Origin: Acinetobacter sp. ANC 7912
GTDB taxonomy: Bacteria > Pseudomonadota > Gammaproteobacteria > Pseudomonadales > Moraxellaceae
Length of the DNA stretch: 64,000 bases
NCBI RefSeq assembly: GCF_039862785.1
Contig: NZ_CP156795.1
Coordinates: 3,075,975-3,139,974 of the forward strand
Direction of reading: 5' to 3'
Shown here: piece by piece, positions 40,586 through 48,402 of the stretch
How positions within the stretch are numbered: position 1 is the first letter of the stretch
How the letters are laid out: every line of letters starts with the position of its first letter
The notes under the pieces: model-generated
What the model was told of the DNA's origin: nothing
What the model saw: only the letters and a program-made list of their open reading frames with translations
Databases searched by the model: none
Translations under genes and position numbers: made by a program

Positions 40586-41920
40586 ATGTCTTCTATCATT
40601 GCAACGACGGCAGTACGCGGTCGCTTCCTCGATATCAAGAATACGGTTGCCCAAGCGCGTGAAATTCACGACCAAGTGCGATATGTAGAAGATGGTTTGC
40701 TAATCACCCAGAACGGCAAGATTCAGTGGTTTGGTAGCTGGAAAGAGGGCCAGCAGTACCTTCCGGAAGGAATTGAGGTTCAGCATTATCCTGAACAGCT
40801 GATTGTGCCAGGCTTTATTGATACCCATATCCATTTCCCGCAGACCGAGATAGTGGGAGCTTATGGCGAGCAGCTACTCGAGTGGTTAAATACTTATACC
40901 TTCCCGACTGAAATCCAATTTTCCGACCCAGCATATTCCAGCAAAATCGCCGAGTTTTTTGTAGAAGAATTACTGAAAAATGGCACTACGACAGCGCTGG
41001 TGTTCTGTACCGTACATCCTGAGTCGGTAGATGCTCTATTTAGTGCTGCTGCAGCGCGTAATATGCGCCTGATCGCAGGTAAGGTACTGATGGACCGTCA
41101 TGCACCCGAAGCACTCACCGATACAGCAGAATCGGCTTATCAGGATTCTAAAGTCCTGATTGAAAAATGGCATGGTCAGGGTCGTAACCTGTATGCGATT
41201 ACGCCACGCTTTGCACCGACTTCGACACCAGAGCAACTAGAACAAGCCGGCAAGTTGAAAGCCGAATATCCGGATGTGTATGTGCATACCCATCTCAGTG
41301 AAAACAAAAACGAGATCGCCTGGGTCAAAGGGCTGTTTCCAGAACGCGAAGGCTATCTGGATGTCTATCATCATTATGGCCTGACCGGGCCTAAGTCTGT
41401 GTTTGCGCACTGTGTACATCTGGAAGAGCAGGAATGGGACTGTATGCATCGGACCGACTCCGCCATCGCTTTCTGTCCGACATCAAATCTGTTCCTCGGT
41501 AGTGGCTTGTTCCCACTGAAAAAAGCCTGGGACAAGCAGGTCAAGGTGGGACTTGGTACCGATATCGGCGCGGGGACTTCATTTAACCAGCTGCAAACCC
41601 TGAATGAAGCCTACAAGGTACAGCAGTTACAAGGTGAAAAACTCTCGGCTTTTGAGTCGCTATATCATGCTACCTTAGGAGGTGCCAAAGCCCTGAGTCT
41701 GGATGATCGTCTGGGTAATTTTAATGTCGGTAAAGAAGCCGATTTTGTGGTGCTGGATCTGAATGCAACAGCGTTACAGCAATTACGTCAAAGTCGGGCC
41801 AAAAACATCGAAGATGCTTTTTTTGCCCTGATGATGCTTGGTGATGACCGCAATATTGCCGCGACTTATGTTTACGGAACAGCCGTCTATGTCAAAGAAC
41901 AATCCGCTCCAAAAGCCTGA
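40586..41920 (+). CDS. guaD: Guanine deaminase
   Basis: GuaD turns guanine into xanthine and ammonia. The 444-aa zinc amidohydrolase has the metal motif HIH (in PGFIDTHIHFPQTE, about residue 78-91), HTHLSENKNEI with further metal ligands and GLGTDIGAGTSFNQ with the catalytic Asp. The nearby hpt gene also acts on purine bases, so the two form a small salvage neighbourhood. They are separated by 219 bases with two terminators. Confidence 0.93.
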   Translation: MSSIIATTAVRGRFLDIKNTVAQAREIHDQVRYVEDGLLITQNGKIQWFGSWKEGQQYLPEGIEVQHYPEQLIVPGFIDTHIHFPQTEIVGAYGEQLLEWLNTYTFPTEIQFSDPAYSSKIAEFFVEELLKNGTTTALVFCTVHPESVDALFSAAAARNMRLIAGKVLMDRHAPEALTDTAESAYQDSKVLIEKWHGQGRNLYAITPRFAPTSTPEQLEQAGKLKAEYPDVYVHTHLSENKNEIAWVKGLFPEREGYLDVYHHYGLTGPKSVFAHCVHLEEQEWDCMHRTDSAIAFCPTSNLFLGSGLFPLKKAWDKQVKVGLGTDIGAGTSFNQLQTLNEAYKVQQLQGEKLSAFESLYHATLGGAKALSLDDRLGNFNVGKEADFVVLDLNATALQQLRQSRAKNIEDAFFALMMLGDDRNIAATYVYGTAVYVKEQSAPKA

Positions 41921-41959
41921 AAAATCAAAACGTCGTCGCTAGCTAATCCTGTCGGCGAT

Positions 41960-41981
41960 AGCACTCGGCTGTGCTTTTTTA
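41960..41981 (+). terminator. guaD terminator
   Basis: The stem AGCAC/GTGCT is followed by six T residues, 40 bases after guaD. Confidence 0.75.
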
Positions 41982-42079
41982 CTCAAGCGTGATTCACAAG
42001 TGCCGAAAAAATGATTACATTAACACAGGGCGAAACAGGTGCATCTGCCTGCCGGATGTATTAAAATTGCTGATATATC

Positions 42080-42107
42080 AGGTGTTGCAGGTCAACACCT
42101 TTTTTAT
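42080..42107 (+). terminator. Terminator-like hairpin upstream of hpt
   Basis: The stem AGGTGTTG/CAACACCT on a CAGGT loop is followed by eight T residues, 32 bases before the hpt start. As no gene ends here, it ends either a short RNA (about 42000-42107) or an attenuated hpt leader. Confidence 0.8.
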
Positions 42108-42139
42108 TTTGCTATTTTTACTTTTTTAGGTATCTACCC

Positions 42140-42667
42140 ATGACCGTTCAAATGAGCGTAATGATTTCCGCTGAAGAAATTCAAGCTAAAGTCAAAGAGC
42201 TTGGTGCTCTAATCGATGCACACTATGCCAATAGTGATAAAGAGCTCGTGCTCATCGGTTTATTACGCGGTTCAGTGATCTTCATGGCGGACTTGTGTCG
42301 TGCCATCAGCAAGCCGCATGAACTCGACTTCATGACTGTATCCAGCTACGGTGGTGGTACGGTATCAACGCGTGATGTCAAAATCCTGAAAGATCTGGAC
42401 GGTGAAATCCGTGGTAAGGATGTGCTGGTGGTGGAAGACATTATCGACTCAGGTAACACTCTCAGCAAAGTACTGGAAATTCTGCAAACTCGTCAGCCAA
42501 ATTCGATTGAGCTGTGCACTTTGGTCAGCAAACCTTCACGCCGCGAAATCGAGCTGGACGTTAAATTCCTGGGCTTTGAAGTCGAAGACAAATTCATTGT
42601 CGGTTATGGTCTGGACTATGACCAGAAATATCGCCATATTCCATTCATTGGTGAAATTGGCCTTTAA
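42140..42667 (+). CDS. hpt: Hypoxanthine phosphoribosyltransferase
   Basis: Hpt joins hypoxanthine (and guanine) to PRPP, giving IMP/GMP. The 175-aa product has VLIGLLRGSVIFMADL, the flexible loop TVSSYGGGTVSTRDV and the PRPP motif VLVVEDIIDSGNTL. The terminator-like hairpin in its leader suggests premature-termination control. A terminator follows 13 bases after the stop. Confidence 0.94.
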   Translation: MTVQMSVMISAEEIQAKVKELGALIDAHYANSDKELVLIGLLRGSVIFMADLCRAISKPHELDFMTVSSYGGGTVSTRDVKILKDLDGEIRGKDVLVVEDIIDSGNTLSKVLEILQTRQPNSIELCTLVSKPSRREIELDVKFLGFEVEDKFIVGYGLDYDQKYRHIPFIGEIGL

Positions 42668-42679
42668 GACTGAATACGT

Positions 42680-42708
42680 AAAAAAGTGGCTTCAAGCCAC
42701 TTTTTTTT
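42680..42708 (+). terminator. hpt terminator
   Basis: The stem AAAAAGTGGC/GCCACTTTTT is followed by more T residues. Confidence 0.9.
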
Positions 42709-42838
42709 ATGTCTGCTTCACATGAACAAAAAAACAACATGCCGTTGCAGTACACGGCTAGATCGAAACAGTTTTTTATTTGATGATCAGTCATATACAT
42801 GAGGTAAAAATAAAGACTTGATAATAAGGAGCATGCTG

Positions 42839-43096
42839 ATGTGGTCACTGATTGTTGCCATTGTAGTTGGTTTTATTGCCGGTTTAATTGCCCGTGCCAT
42901 CCATCCAGGAGAGGATAAAGCAGGCTTTATTATGACGACCCTGCTGGGTATTTCGGGTGCCTTGCTAGCCACCTACGGTGGACGTCTGTTAGGTCTGTAT
43001 GATGAAGGTTCCTCAGCCGGTTTTATCGCTTCGGTGATTGGTGCTATCGTTATTCTGTTTATCTATAACCTGATTACCAAGCGTAGACATGTTTAA
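42839..43096 (+). CDS. GlsB/YeaQ/YmgE-family small membrane protein
   Basis: The 85-aa product has three hydrophobic segments and the family's Gly-rich signature (GFIAGLIARAIHPGEDKAGF, GISGALLATYGG). Members are linked to stress response by expression only. ATG 42839 is chosen because AAGGA lies eight bases before it; ATG 42833 is too close to that site. A terminator follows. Confidence 0.88.
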   Translation: MWSLIVAIVVGFIAGLIARAIHPGEDKAGFIMTTLLGISGALLATYGGRLLGLYDEGSSAGFIASVIGAIVILFIYNLITKRRHV

Positions 43097-43117
43097 ACAA
43101 CCTTAAATCTCTCCCAT

Positions 43118-43146
43118 AAAAAAGCACCCGGTTTGGGTGCTTTTTT
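43118..43146 (+). terminator. Terminator of the GlsB-like gene
   Basis: The stem AAAAAGCACCC/GGGTGCTTTTT is followed by T residues. Confidence 0.9.
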
Positions 43147-43168
43147 ATCCCTTTAGCCGTAAAACCTC

Positions 43169-43180
43169 GCCCTTCAGGGC
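43169..43180. repeat. Target duplication, left copy
   Basis: GCCCTTCAGGGC occurs here and again at 44549-44560, directly flanking the IS4-family element. It is itself the palindromic tip of the IS605-type left hairpin. Confidence 0.9.
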
Positions 43181-44548
43181 ATAGGTATCTACACATCTTT
43201 AGGTACCTAGTGCAATAGTTGCGATTTCATTCAGTTCATCTATTGAATATTCTGAGAGCAGTTGAAGAGTATTTAGTAAAATCGAGAGTCCTGCCAATAT
43301 GGCAGGCGCACTCTCTACCTTGCCTCTTTTCTGTTGTCTACCTGAAAGTCTAGTCAAAAATGCACGGACTTTCTGATTTTGTTCATCTGTACAACGCTGT
43401 ACTCTCCACGTCAACACACAAGCCATACAACTGATTAGCAAACGCCTTAAAATCGCTTCTGGCGTAGTCTGAAGCCATGACTCAATATCATGGCCTGCTT
43501 GCTTGAGAAGTTTGAAATAACATTCGATTGACCAACGCCAGTAATACCAAGTCGTCAGTTCTACTGCGGTAATCTCAGTTGGTACATTACTGATCAATGA
43601 CCATCTTGCAACTGTCTTTTCATTAATATCTTTAACCACCGCAATAATCAGTCTAGCCTCAATTGCAGCACCTTTCTGAGGAGCAACTCTTTGACCTAAA
43701 CAATCTTTTTTATTTGATTTTGCAGCACGGGTAAGCCGAACATTGGTTTCTCCAACATAAAGCATATGTTGATTACCCTTATAAGAAATGGGTTTCACTT
43801 GCTGTATTTCGATACGTTCAGCAACTTCTCCAACTTTACATATTTCACCCTGATGCTCAATCCGATTTCCTTCCTTTGCTCGAATAAGCCATTGAAAACC
43901 ATGACTGCTTAATTCCCTGAGATGAGCAATGGAATCTCCTTCACGATCAATAATATGTACGCAGGTTTTATCAAGAGGAAACTGTTCAACTTTTTGAATT
44001 TGTTCAGAAAGGGAGTCTAAATGGGTTTTACGTTCGGTCTGTTGCTCATTGAATGTCGAATAGCAACCTGAAGCACTAGAAAGGGTCTGAGCTAATGGAG
44101 CAACAGGTAGTCCAGAAGCAGCATCAACAAGTAAGCTCGTTTGTAATTCATAGCCTGAGTCGTACTGATGTGTCCTTTGGAGTTTTTGGGTTTTATTACG
44201 ATGTGTCACATATTGGATTTGTGACCAATCATGAATAACTAAAGCATAACGATGCAGCGATGTCTTAATCTGATCACAAGCAAGTTTTTGAATAGGTTCA
44301 TTTAATTGTTTAAATGAGATTTTATCATTATTTAAAAACCGCCATACAGCTTGCGTCGTTGCGAAACTATTTTTTTGAGCAGAGGCAATATCTTTGATTG
44401 CAGGAGCAAGTGAAGCAAGAGGATTCATATTGAGTTGAACGAGGTTGTTGTAACGTTTGACAAGGCGCTGATCTAAGCGAGAGATGTTAAAATTGAAGAG
44501 CATGCTCTTCAATTTAACGCAAAACATGGAAATTGTGTAGATACCTAT
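43181..44548. mobile_element. IS4-family insertion sequence (copy A)
   Basis: This 1368-base element is bounded by perfect 15-base inverted repeats (ATAGGTATCTACACA at 43181-43195 and its complement at 44534-44548) and 12-base direct repeats. The palindromic target makes the last one or two bases of the boundary uncertain. It carries one full-length transposase and looks intact and recent. Confidence 0.92.
43199..44527 (-). CDS. IS4-family transposase (copy A)
   Basis: The 442-aa DDE transposase has the IS4 YREK signature Y-x2-R-x3-E-x6-K in YYWRWSIECYFKLLK, the first Asp in LVIHDWSQIQ and another in HIIDREGDS. It has an N-terminal DNA-binding region. I use ATG 44527; ATG 44503 (MLFNFNISRLDQ) is also possible, while the frame open further upstream lies outside the IS. 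No frameshift is seen, so it should be active. Confidence 0.9.
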   Translation of the reverse strand: MFCVKLKSMLFNFNISRLDQRLVKRYNNLVQLNMNPLASLAPAIKDIASAQKNSFATTQAVWRFLNNDKISFKQLNEPIQKLACDQIKTSLHRYALVIHDWSQIQYVTHRNKTQKLQRTHQYDSGYELQTSLLVDAASGLPVAPLAQTLSSASGCYSTFNEQQTERKTHLDSLSEQIQKVEQFPLDKTCVHIIDREGDSIAHLRELSSHGFQWLIRAKEGNRIEHQGEICKVGEVAERIEIQQVKPISYKGNQHMLYVGETNVRLTRAAKSNKKDCLGQRVAPQKGAAIEARLIIAVVKDINEKTVARWSLISNVPTEITAVELTTWYYWRWSIECYFKLLKQAGHDIESWLQTTPEAILRRLLISCMACVLTWRVQRCTDEQNQKVRAFLTRLSGRQQKRGKVESAPAILAGLSILLNTLQLLSEYSIDELNEIATIALGT

Positions 44549-44560
44549 GCCCTTCAGGGC
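44549..44560. repeat. Target duplication, right copy
   Basis: This is the second copy of GCCCTTCAGGGC, pairing with 43169-43180. Confidence 0.9.
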
Positions 44561-44614
44561 GGGGATATAAGGCTGCAATCCGCTAGTCTCCCTTGTGGGG
44601 ATTAGCTAGGATTG

Positions 44615-45028
44615 CTAATGCGGTGTTTGCTGTTGTTGGATATATTGTTTAATAATCCCAATGGGAGCACCTCCACACGATGCAGCGAAATAACTAGGCG
44701 ACCACAAAGCATTCCCCCATAATTTGTTTTTAATTTCAGGGTGTTTAGTTCTTAAAATACGACTAGATGCACCTTTTAGGCTGTTAACCAAGCTAGAAAT
44801 AGCTACTTTTGGTGGATAGTTCACAAGTAAATGAACATGATCATGCTCACCATCAAATTCTACCAACTTAGCTTCAAAGTCTAAGCAAATGCGCTTGAAT
44901 ACTTCATTCATAGTTTCGAGCATAGCTTTGGTAAAAACATCTCTACGATATTTAGCCACAAAGACTAAATGAACGTGCATATTAAAAACACAGTGACGAC
45001 CTGTTCTAATCTCTTGACTATTATCCAT
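44615..45028 (-). CDS. tnpA: IS200/IS605-family transposase TnpA (Y1 HUH)
   Basis: The 137-aa single-strand transposase has the HUH motif HVHLL (within GEHDHVHLLVNYPP) and the nucleophile Tyr in the C-terminal IIKQYIQQQ helix. It starts MDNSQEIRTGRHC at ATG 45028; an earlier frame start would add ten odd residues. The gene is complete. It is divergent from tnpB by about 20 bases. Confidence 0.92.
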   Translation of the reverse strand: MDNSQEIRTGRHCVFNMHVHLVFVAKYRRDVFTKAMLETMNEVFKRICLDFEAKLVEFDGEHDHVHLLVNYPPKVAISSLVNSLKGASSRILRTKHPEIKNKLWGNALWSPSYFAASCGGAPIGIIKQYIQQQQTPH

Positions 45029-45048
45029 AGACCAAATATATTTTAGTG

Positions 45049-46106
45049 ATGAAGACACTTAAATTACGCATAAAAGACAAACATTGCAAGGTGCTAGACC
45101 AATTGGCATCTGAAGTTAATTTTGTCTGGAACTATGTCAATGATTTGTGTTTTAAACACTTGCAAAGAAAACAACAATTCTTTTCAGCTTACGATATTGC
45201 TAAATACACGAAAGGTACATCAAAAGAGTGCAATTTGCACAGCCAAACCATACAGGCAGTTGCGGAAGAATTAGTTACTCGAAGAAAGCAATTTAAAAAA
45301 GCCAAGCTAAAATGGCGTGTCAGTAACAAAAAAATGCTAGACGTTCTCTCGGTTGGATTCCATTTAAAAAAGTGGCGGTGAAATATGCCGATGGGTATGT
45401 CCAATACGGCAAGCATCAATTCAAGCTATGGGACAGTTACGGACTAAGTAAATACAATGTTAAAACAGGCTCGTTTGTCGAGGATAGCCGAGGGCGTTGG
45501 TATGTATGTCTTGTGGTTGATTCAATTAAAACAGAGAAAACCACCGCTAAAACCTCAATTGGCATTGATCTAGGACTCAAAGACCTTGCGACTTGCTCAG
45601 ATGGTGTAAAGTTCAAAGCGCCTAAAATCTATCGTCAATATGAACAAAAACTTGGTATTGCTCAAAGAGCAAGAAATAAAAAACGTGTCAAAGCGATTCA
45701 TGCCAAGATCAAAAATCTACGTCAAAATATGCTGCATCAATTCAGTCATAAACTGGTGAATGAACATGCAGCCATCTTCGTTGGTAATGTGAATGCCAAA
45801 GCATTGGCACAGACAAAATTAGCTAAGTCTGTACTCGATGCAGGTTGGACGACCTTAAGAACCATGCTCAAGTATAAATGCGAGAACGCAGGGGTATGGT
45901 ATGAAGAAGTCAATGAAGCCTATACCACCCAAACTTGCTCGTGCTGCGGCTCACGCTCCAGTAGTCTGAAAGGTAGAGCAGGACTTGGAATAAGAGAATG
46001 GCAGTGTGTGGAGTGCGGTACATTCCACGATAGAGATATAAACTCAGCACTGAATATTCTTGCGCTCGGACATGGGCGTCTCGCAGGAGGAATCTCCGTC
46101 CTTTAG
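45049..46106 (+). pseudogene. tnpB: TnpB RNA-guided nuclease gene with one-base frameshift
   Basis: The first part (45049-45381) and second part (in frame with 45372-46106) together make a full TnpB. They join if one A is added to the run of seven A at 45328-45334, giving NKK-NARRSLGWIPF as in relatives. The second part has RuvC motif I (GIDLGLKDLAT), a four-Cys zinc finger (CSCCG...CVECG) and the last Asp (HDRDINSALNIL). The central acidic position reads VGNVNA. The frameshift may be a true mutation, transcriptional slippage or a sequencing error. The 3' end and right hairpin would form the guide RNA. Confidence 0.88.
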
Positions 46107-46114
46107 GTCGGAGA
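46093..46114 (+). other. Right-end hairpin of the IS605-type element
   Basis: TCTCCGTCC pairs with GGTCGGAGA around TTTA, overlapping the tnpB stop. It is the usual right-end structure of the family and part of the predicted guide RNA scaffold. Confidence 0.75.
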
Positions 46115-46140
46115 GGATGTCAAATCTGTATAGACTGGAA

Positions 46141-46842
46141 TTATAGCCCAAGTTCTTTCCAGATTTTCTCGATCTGATCTGCAGGGTAGGCACCCATCAG
46201 TTTAAAGCCATTAGAAAAAATCACTGCTGGGGTACCTTGTACACTTAAAGATTTCGCCAAGGCAATATTGCGTTCAATGGGGTTACTACAACTTTTTGTT
46301 GATTTTGGCTGGATACCTTTGCCAATCAGGTCTTCCCAAGCCTGCGCTGGATTTTTCTCACAGAACAGCTGTTTCGATGGTGAAATTGACTGAGGTTTCA
46401 GTGGTAGCACAAAGGTGTAGATGGTCACATCATTGAGTTTTTTCAGTTCAGACTCAAGCTGTTTGCAATACGGGCAATTTGGATCAGAAAATACCGCAAT
46501 CTGGCGTTTACCCGTCCCCTTAACCGTTTTCAATGCGTCTTGTAGCGGCAGTTTTTTCCAGTCAATGCTATTCTGTTTGAGGACCAAGTCCCGGGTCAGA
46601 TTGTGCTTATCAGCCAGCCGAATCATGCTGCCGCCAATCAGATGTTGGGCATCTTCATTCAGATAGACCACCTGACCATCGAGTACACCGCTATAGATGC
46701 CTTTCATCTCAGTGGTTTGCAGGTTTTCAATTTTCAGGTCTGGGCTGTTCTTGGCCAGATTGGCTTTTACGGTATTAATATCGGCAAAGCTTAAGCTTGA
46801 AGCCAGCGCCGTCATGGCCAGCAGTAGGGTAGGTTTCAGCAT
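46141..46842 (-). CDS. dsbC: Thiol:disulfide interchange protein DsbC
   Basis: The 233-aa periplasmic disulfide isomerase has a signal peptide (1-20), an N-terminal dimerisation domain (about 21-85) and a thioredoxin-fold domain with the active site CPYC (residues 123-126) and the cis-Pro loop GTPAVIF. It has another Cys pair near LFCEKN/KSCSN. GGGAGA precedes ATG 46842. The stop lies about 20 bases from the IS605 right end, so any native terminator has been displaced. Confidence 0.93.
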   Translation of the reverse strand: MLKPTLLLAMTALASSLSFADINTVKANLAKNSPDLKIENLQTTEMKGIYSGVLDGQVVYLNEDAQHLIGGSMIRLADKHNLTRDLVLKQNSIDWKKLPLQDALKTVKGTGKRQIAVFSDPNCPYCKQLESELKKLNDVTIYTFVLPLKPQSISPSKQLFCEKNPAQAWEDLIGKGIQPKSTKSCSNPIERNIALAKSLSVQGTPAVIFSNGFKLMGAYPADQIEKIWKELGL

Positions 46843-46947
46843 GAATCTCCCGCTCATGTCAGTATATAAATGTGTCCTGATTCTAGGCGTTTTAGCTAGG
46901 AAAATCAGATGAATTATGTAGCGTCCTTGTTGAGTGACTTTTCCTGT

Positions 46948-46963
46948 TGTTTCACGTGGAACA
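46948..46963. promoter_or_regulatory. parS chromosome-partition site
   Basis: TGTTTCACGTGGAACA matches the 16-base bacterial parS consensus (TGTTNCACGTGNAACA). It lies between dsbC and dmeF, about 17 kb from the oriC-like region. It is the expected loading site for ParB in origin segregation. The parAB genes are not in the window. Confidence 0.85.
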
Positions 46964-46974
46964 TAAAAGCCTGT

Positions 46975-47928
46975 TTACCCTGACGTTATCGGATTGATTT
47001 CTACCGAAATATGCACGATTTCTTCGTGAATGGAAATAGCATCACGCACCTGATCCGGATTTAAATCCAAAGTCGTATCTAACGCCACAAAGCAGGCAAA
47101 CTTGCCTTTACCCACCCGAGAGACATGGATATCGGTCAGTTGCACCTTTGGCCCAAAACCGGCAATCACTTCACGGATTTCTTCTACCACCGGCGCATCC
47201 ATATCGGCATCCAGCAAGGTTTTTCCAGTCTGTTTCAGCAAACCAATCGACCAGCGTGCGACCAGCACCGAACCAACAATCCCTAGAATCGAATCCAGAA
47301 TATCCCAGCCAAAATATTTGCCTGCAAACAGGGCAATGATGGCAAATACTGAAGTCAGCGCATCCGCAACCACATGCATAAAGGCGGCCTGGTGGTTTAG
47401 ATCATGCTGTTCATAGCTATGTCCATGCTCATGGTGATGATGACCGTGATCGTGGTCATGCCCATGAGAATGCTCATGTCCACCCTCATGCAGCAACCAG
47501 GCACAAACCAGATTGATTAGCAGGCCCAGAATGGCAATTGGAATCGCTTCGTTATAGTGAATCTCCACCGGAAAAAACAGCCGTTCGAAAGAATGAAAGG
47601 CCATCAAGCCCGCGATCACCAGCAACAGAATCGCACTGCTATAACCTGCCAGAATTTCAATGCGCCAGGTACCCATATTAAAACGCGGATCATCGGCATA
47701 GTGACGAGCCGCCTTATAAGCTGCATAGGCCAGTCCCAGTGCCAGCACATGCGAACTCATATGCCAGCCATCGGCCAAGAGTGCCATAGACTTAAAAATC
47801 CAGCCACCCAGAATCTCAAACACCATCATCACCGCAGTCAGGATAATGGCAAACAACATCTTCTTCTGTGCCAGTGGATTGCCTTCATCGAACTGATGAC
47901 TATGCGGCAGGTTGGTCTTGTTTTGCAT
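46975..47928 (-). CDS. dmeF: Cation diffusion facilitator, DmeF-like metal exporter
   Basis: The 317-aa product has six membrane segments, the metal-site helices (ALLADGWHMSSHVL and HVVADALTSVFAI) and a very His-rich cytoplasmic loop (about residues 148-177). A C-terminal CDF domain follows (about 230-317). The closest type is DmeF, which exports Co(II)/Ni(II). The divergent RcnR-type regulator and its operator support cobalt/nickel rather than zinc as the signal. Confidence 0.9.
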   Translation of the reverse strand: MQNKTNLPHSHQFDEGNPLAQKKMLFAIILTAVMMVFEILGGWIFKSMALLADGWHMSSHVLALGLAYAAYKAARHYADDPRFNMGTWRIEILAGYSSAILLLVIAGLMAFHSFERLFFPVEIHYNEAIPIAILGLLINLVCAWLLHEGGHEHSHGHDHDHGHHHHEHGHSYEQHDLNHQAAFMHVVADALTSVFAIIALFAGKYFGWDILDSILGIVGSVLVARWSIGLLKQTGKTLLDADMDAPVVEEIREVIAGFGPKVQLTDIHVSRVGKGKFACFVALDTTLDLNPDQVRDAISIHEEIVHISVEINPITSG

Positions 47929-47947
47929 TCGTCCGGTCTTGTTTATA

Positions 47948-47962
47948 TACTCCCCCTTAGTA
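47948..47962. promoter_or_regulatory. RcnR/DmeR-type operator
   Basis: TACTCCCCCTTAGTA (complement TACT-AAGGGGG-AGTA) fits the RcnR-family operator pattern TACT-G-tract-AGTA. It lies in the 56-base gap between dmeF and dmeR, where one site can control both. Confidence 0.85.
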
Positions 47963-47984
47963 TATTTATTTTTGGAGACTTGTG

Positions 47985-48251
47985 GTGAGTCATTTGCATG
48001 AAGACAAAAAAATATTAAATCGTGTACGGCGGTTAAAAGGTCAGATTCATGCAGTGGAAGCCGCGCTGACCCAACCAGAACCGAGCTGTATTGATATCTT
48101 GCAGCAGGTTGCTGCGATTAAAGGCGCTGTGAATGGTCTGATGAGTGAGCTGATTGAAGAACACCTGCGGGAACATGTGATTCAAGATCCAGAAGCAGTC
48201 AATGAACAGGACCTGCAGGAATTTTTAAAGCTGTTAAAGCGATATGGCTGA
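47985..48251 (+). CDS. dmeR: CsoR/RcnR-family metal-responsive repressor
   Basis: The 88-aa product is an all-helical DUF156 repressor. It begins MSHLHEDKKILNRVRRLKGQ and keeps the metal-ligand positions of the RcnR/DmeR type: N-terminal His, then Cys in EPSCIDIL, and His in EEHLREHV. GTG 47985 is chosen because GGAG lies seven bases upstream; GTG 47982 is too close. It is divergent from dmeF and should release the operator when Ni/Co is bound. Its terminator was later split by an IS. Confidence 0.88.
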   Translation: MSHLHEDKKILNRVRRLKGQIHAVEAALTQPEPSCIDILQQVAAIKGAVNGLMSELIEEHLREHVIQDPEAVNEQDLQEFLKLLKRYG

Positions 48252-48268
48252 TCAAGCATCATGACCAT

Positions 48269-48290
48269 AAAAAAAAGCCCTCAATCGAGG
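48269..48290 (+). terminator. Left half of the split dmeR/mnmE terminator
   Basis: AAAAAAGCCCTCAATCGAGG is the left arm plus loop of a terminator whose right arm (GAGGGCTTTTTT) is now at 50672-50683, beyond an IS element. The 11-base CTCAATCGAGG at 48280-48290 is duplicated at 50665-50675. Because of this duplication each side retains a partial hairpin, and the right-hand one is complete in the CTC/GAG core. Confidence 0.85.
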
Positions 48291-48395
48291 TAATGCCAGT
48301 CAGTTAAGAGATTGACTGGCATTTTTTTGGGTATTTCTGTGGTTTCCCTTTCACAACTCGTGGGTAGTTTCTACTTCTTTTTTTCGGTAAAACAT

Positions 48396-48402
48396 ACCTT
48401 TT
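48396..48402. repeat. IS982 target duplication (left)
   Basis: ACCTTTT here is repeated at 49378-49384 on the other side of the IS982-family element. Confidence 0.85.

Larger units (their letters stand above)
43158..46120. mobile_element. IS605-type element interrupted by an IS4-family element
   Basis: The element carries divergent tnpA (minus) and tnpB (plus) between subterminal hairpins. The left hairpin is CCTCGCCC...GGGCGGGG, now split at 43165-43172 and 44557-44564 by another IS. The right hairpin is TCTCCGTCC/GGTCGGAGA (46093-46114). Outer boundaries are approximate because this family makes no target duplication. It sits between the GlsB-like gene and dsbC. Confidence 0.85.
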
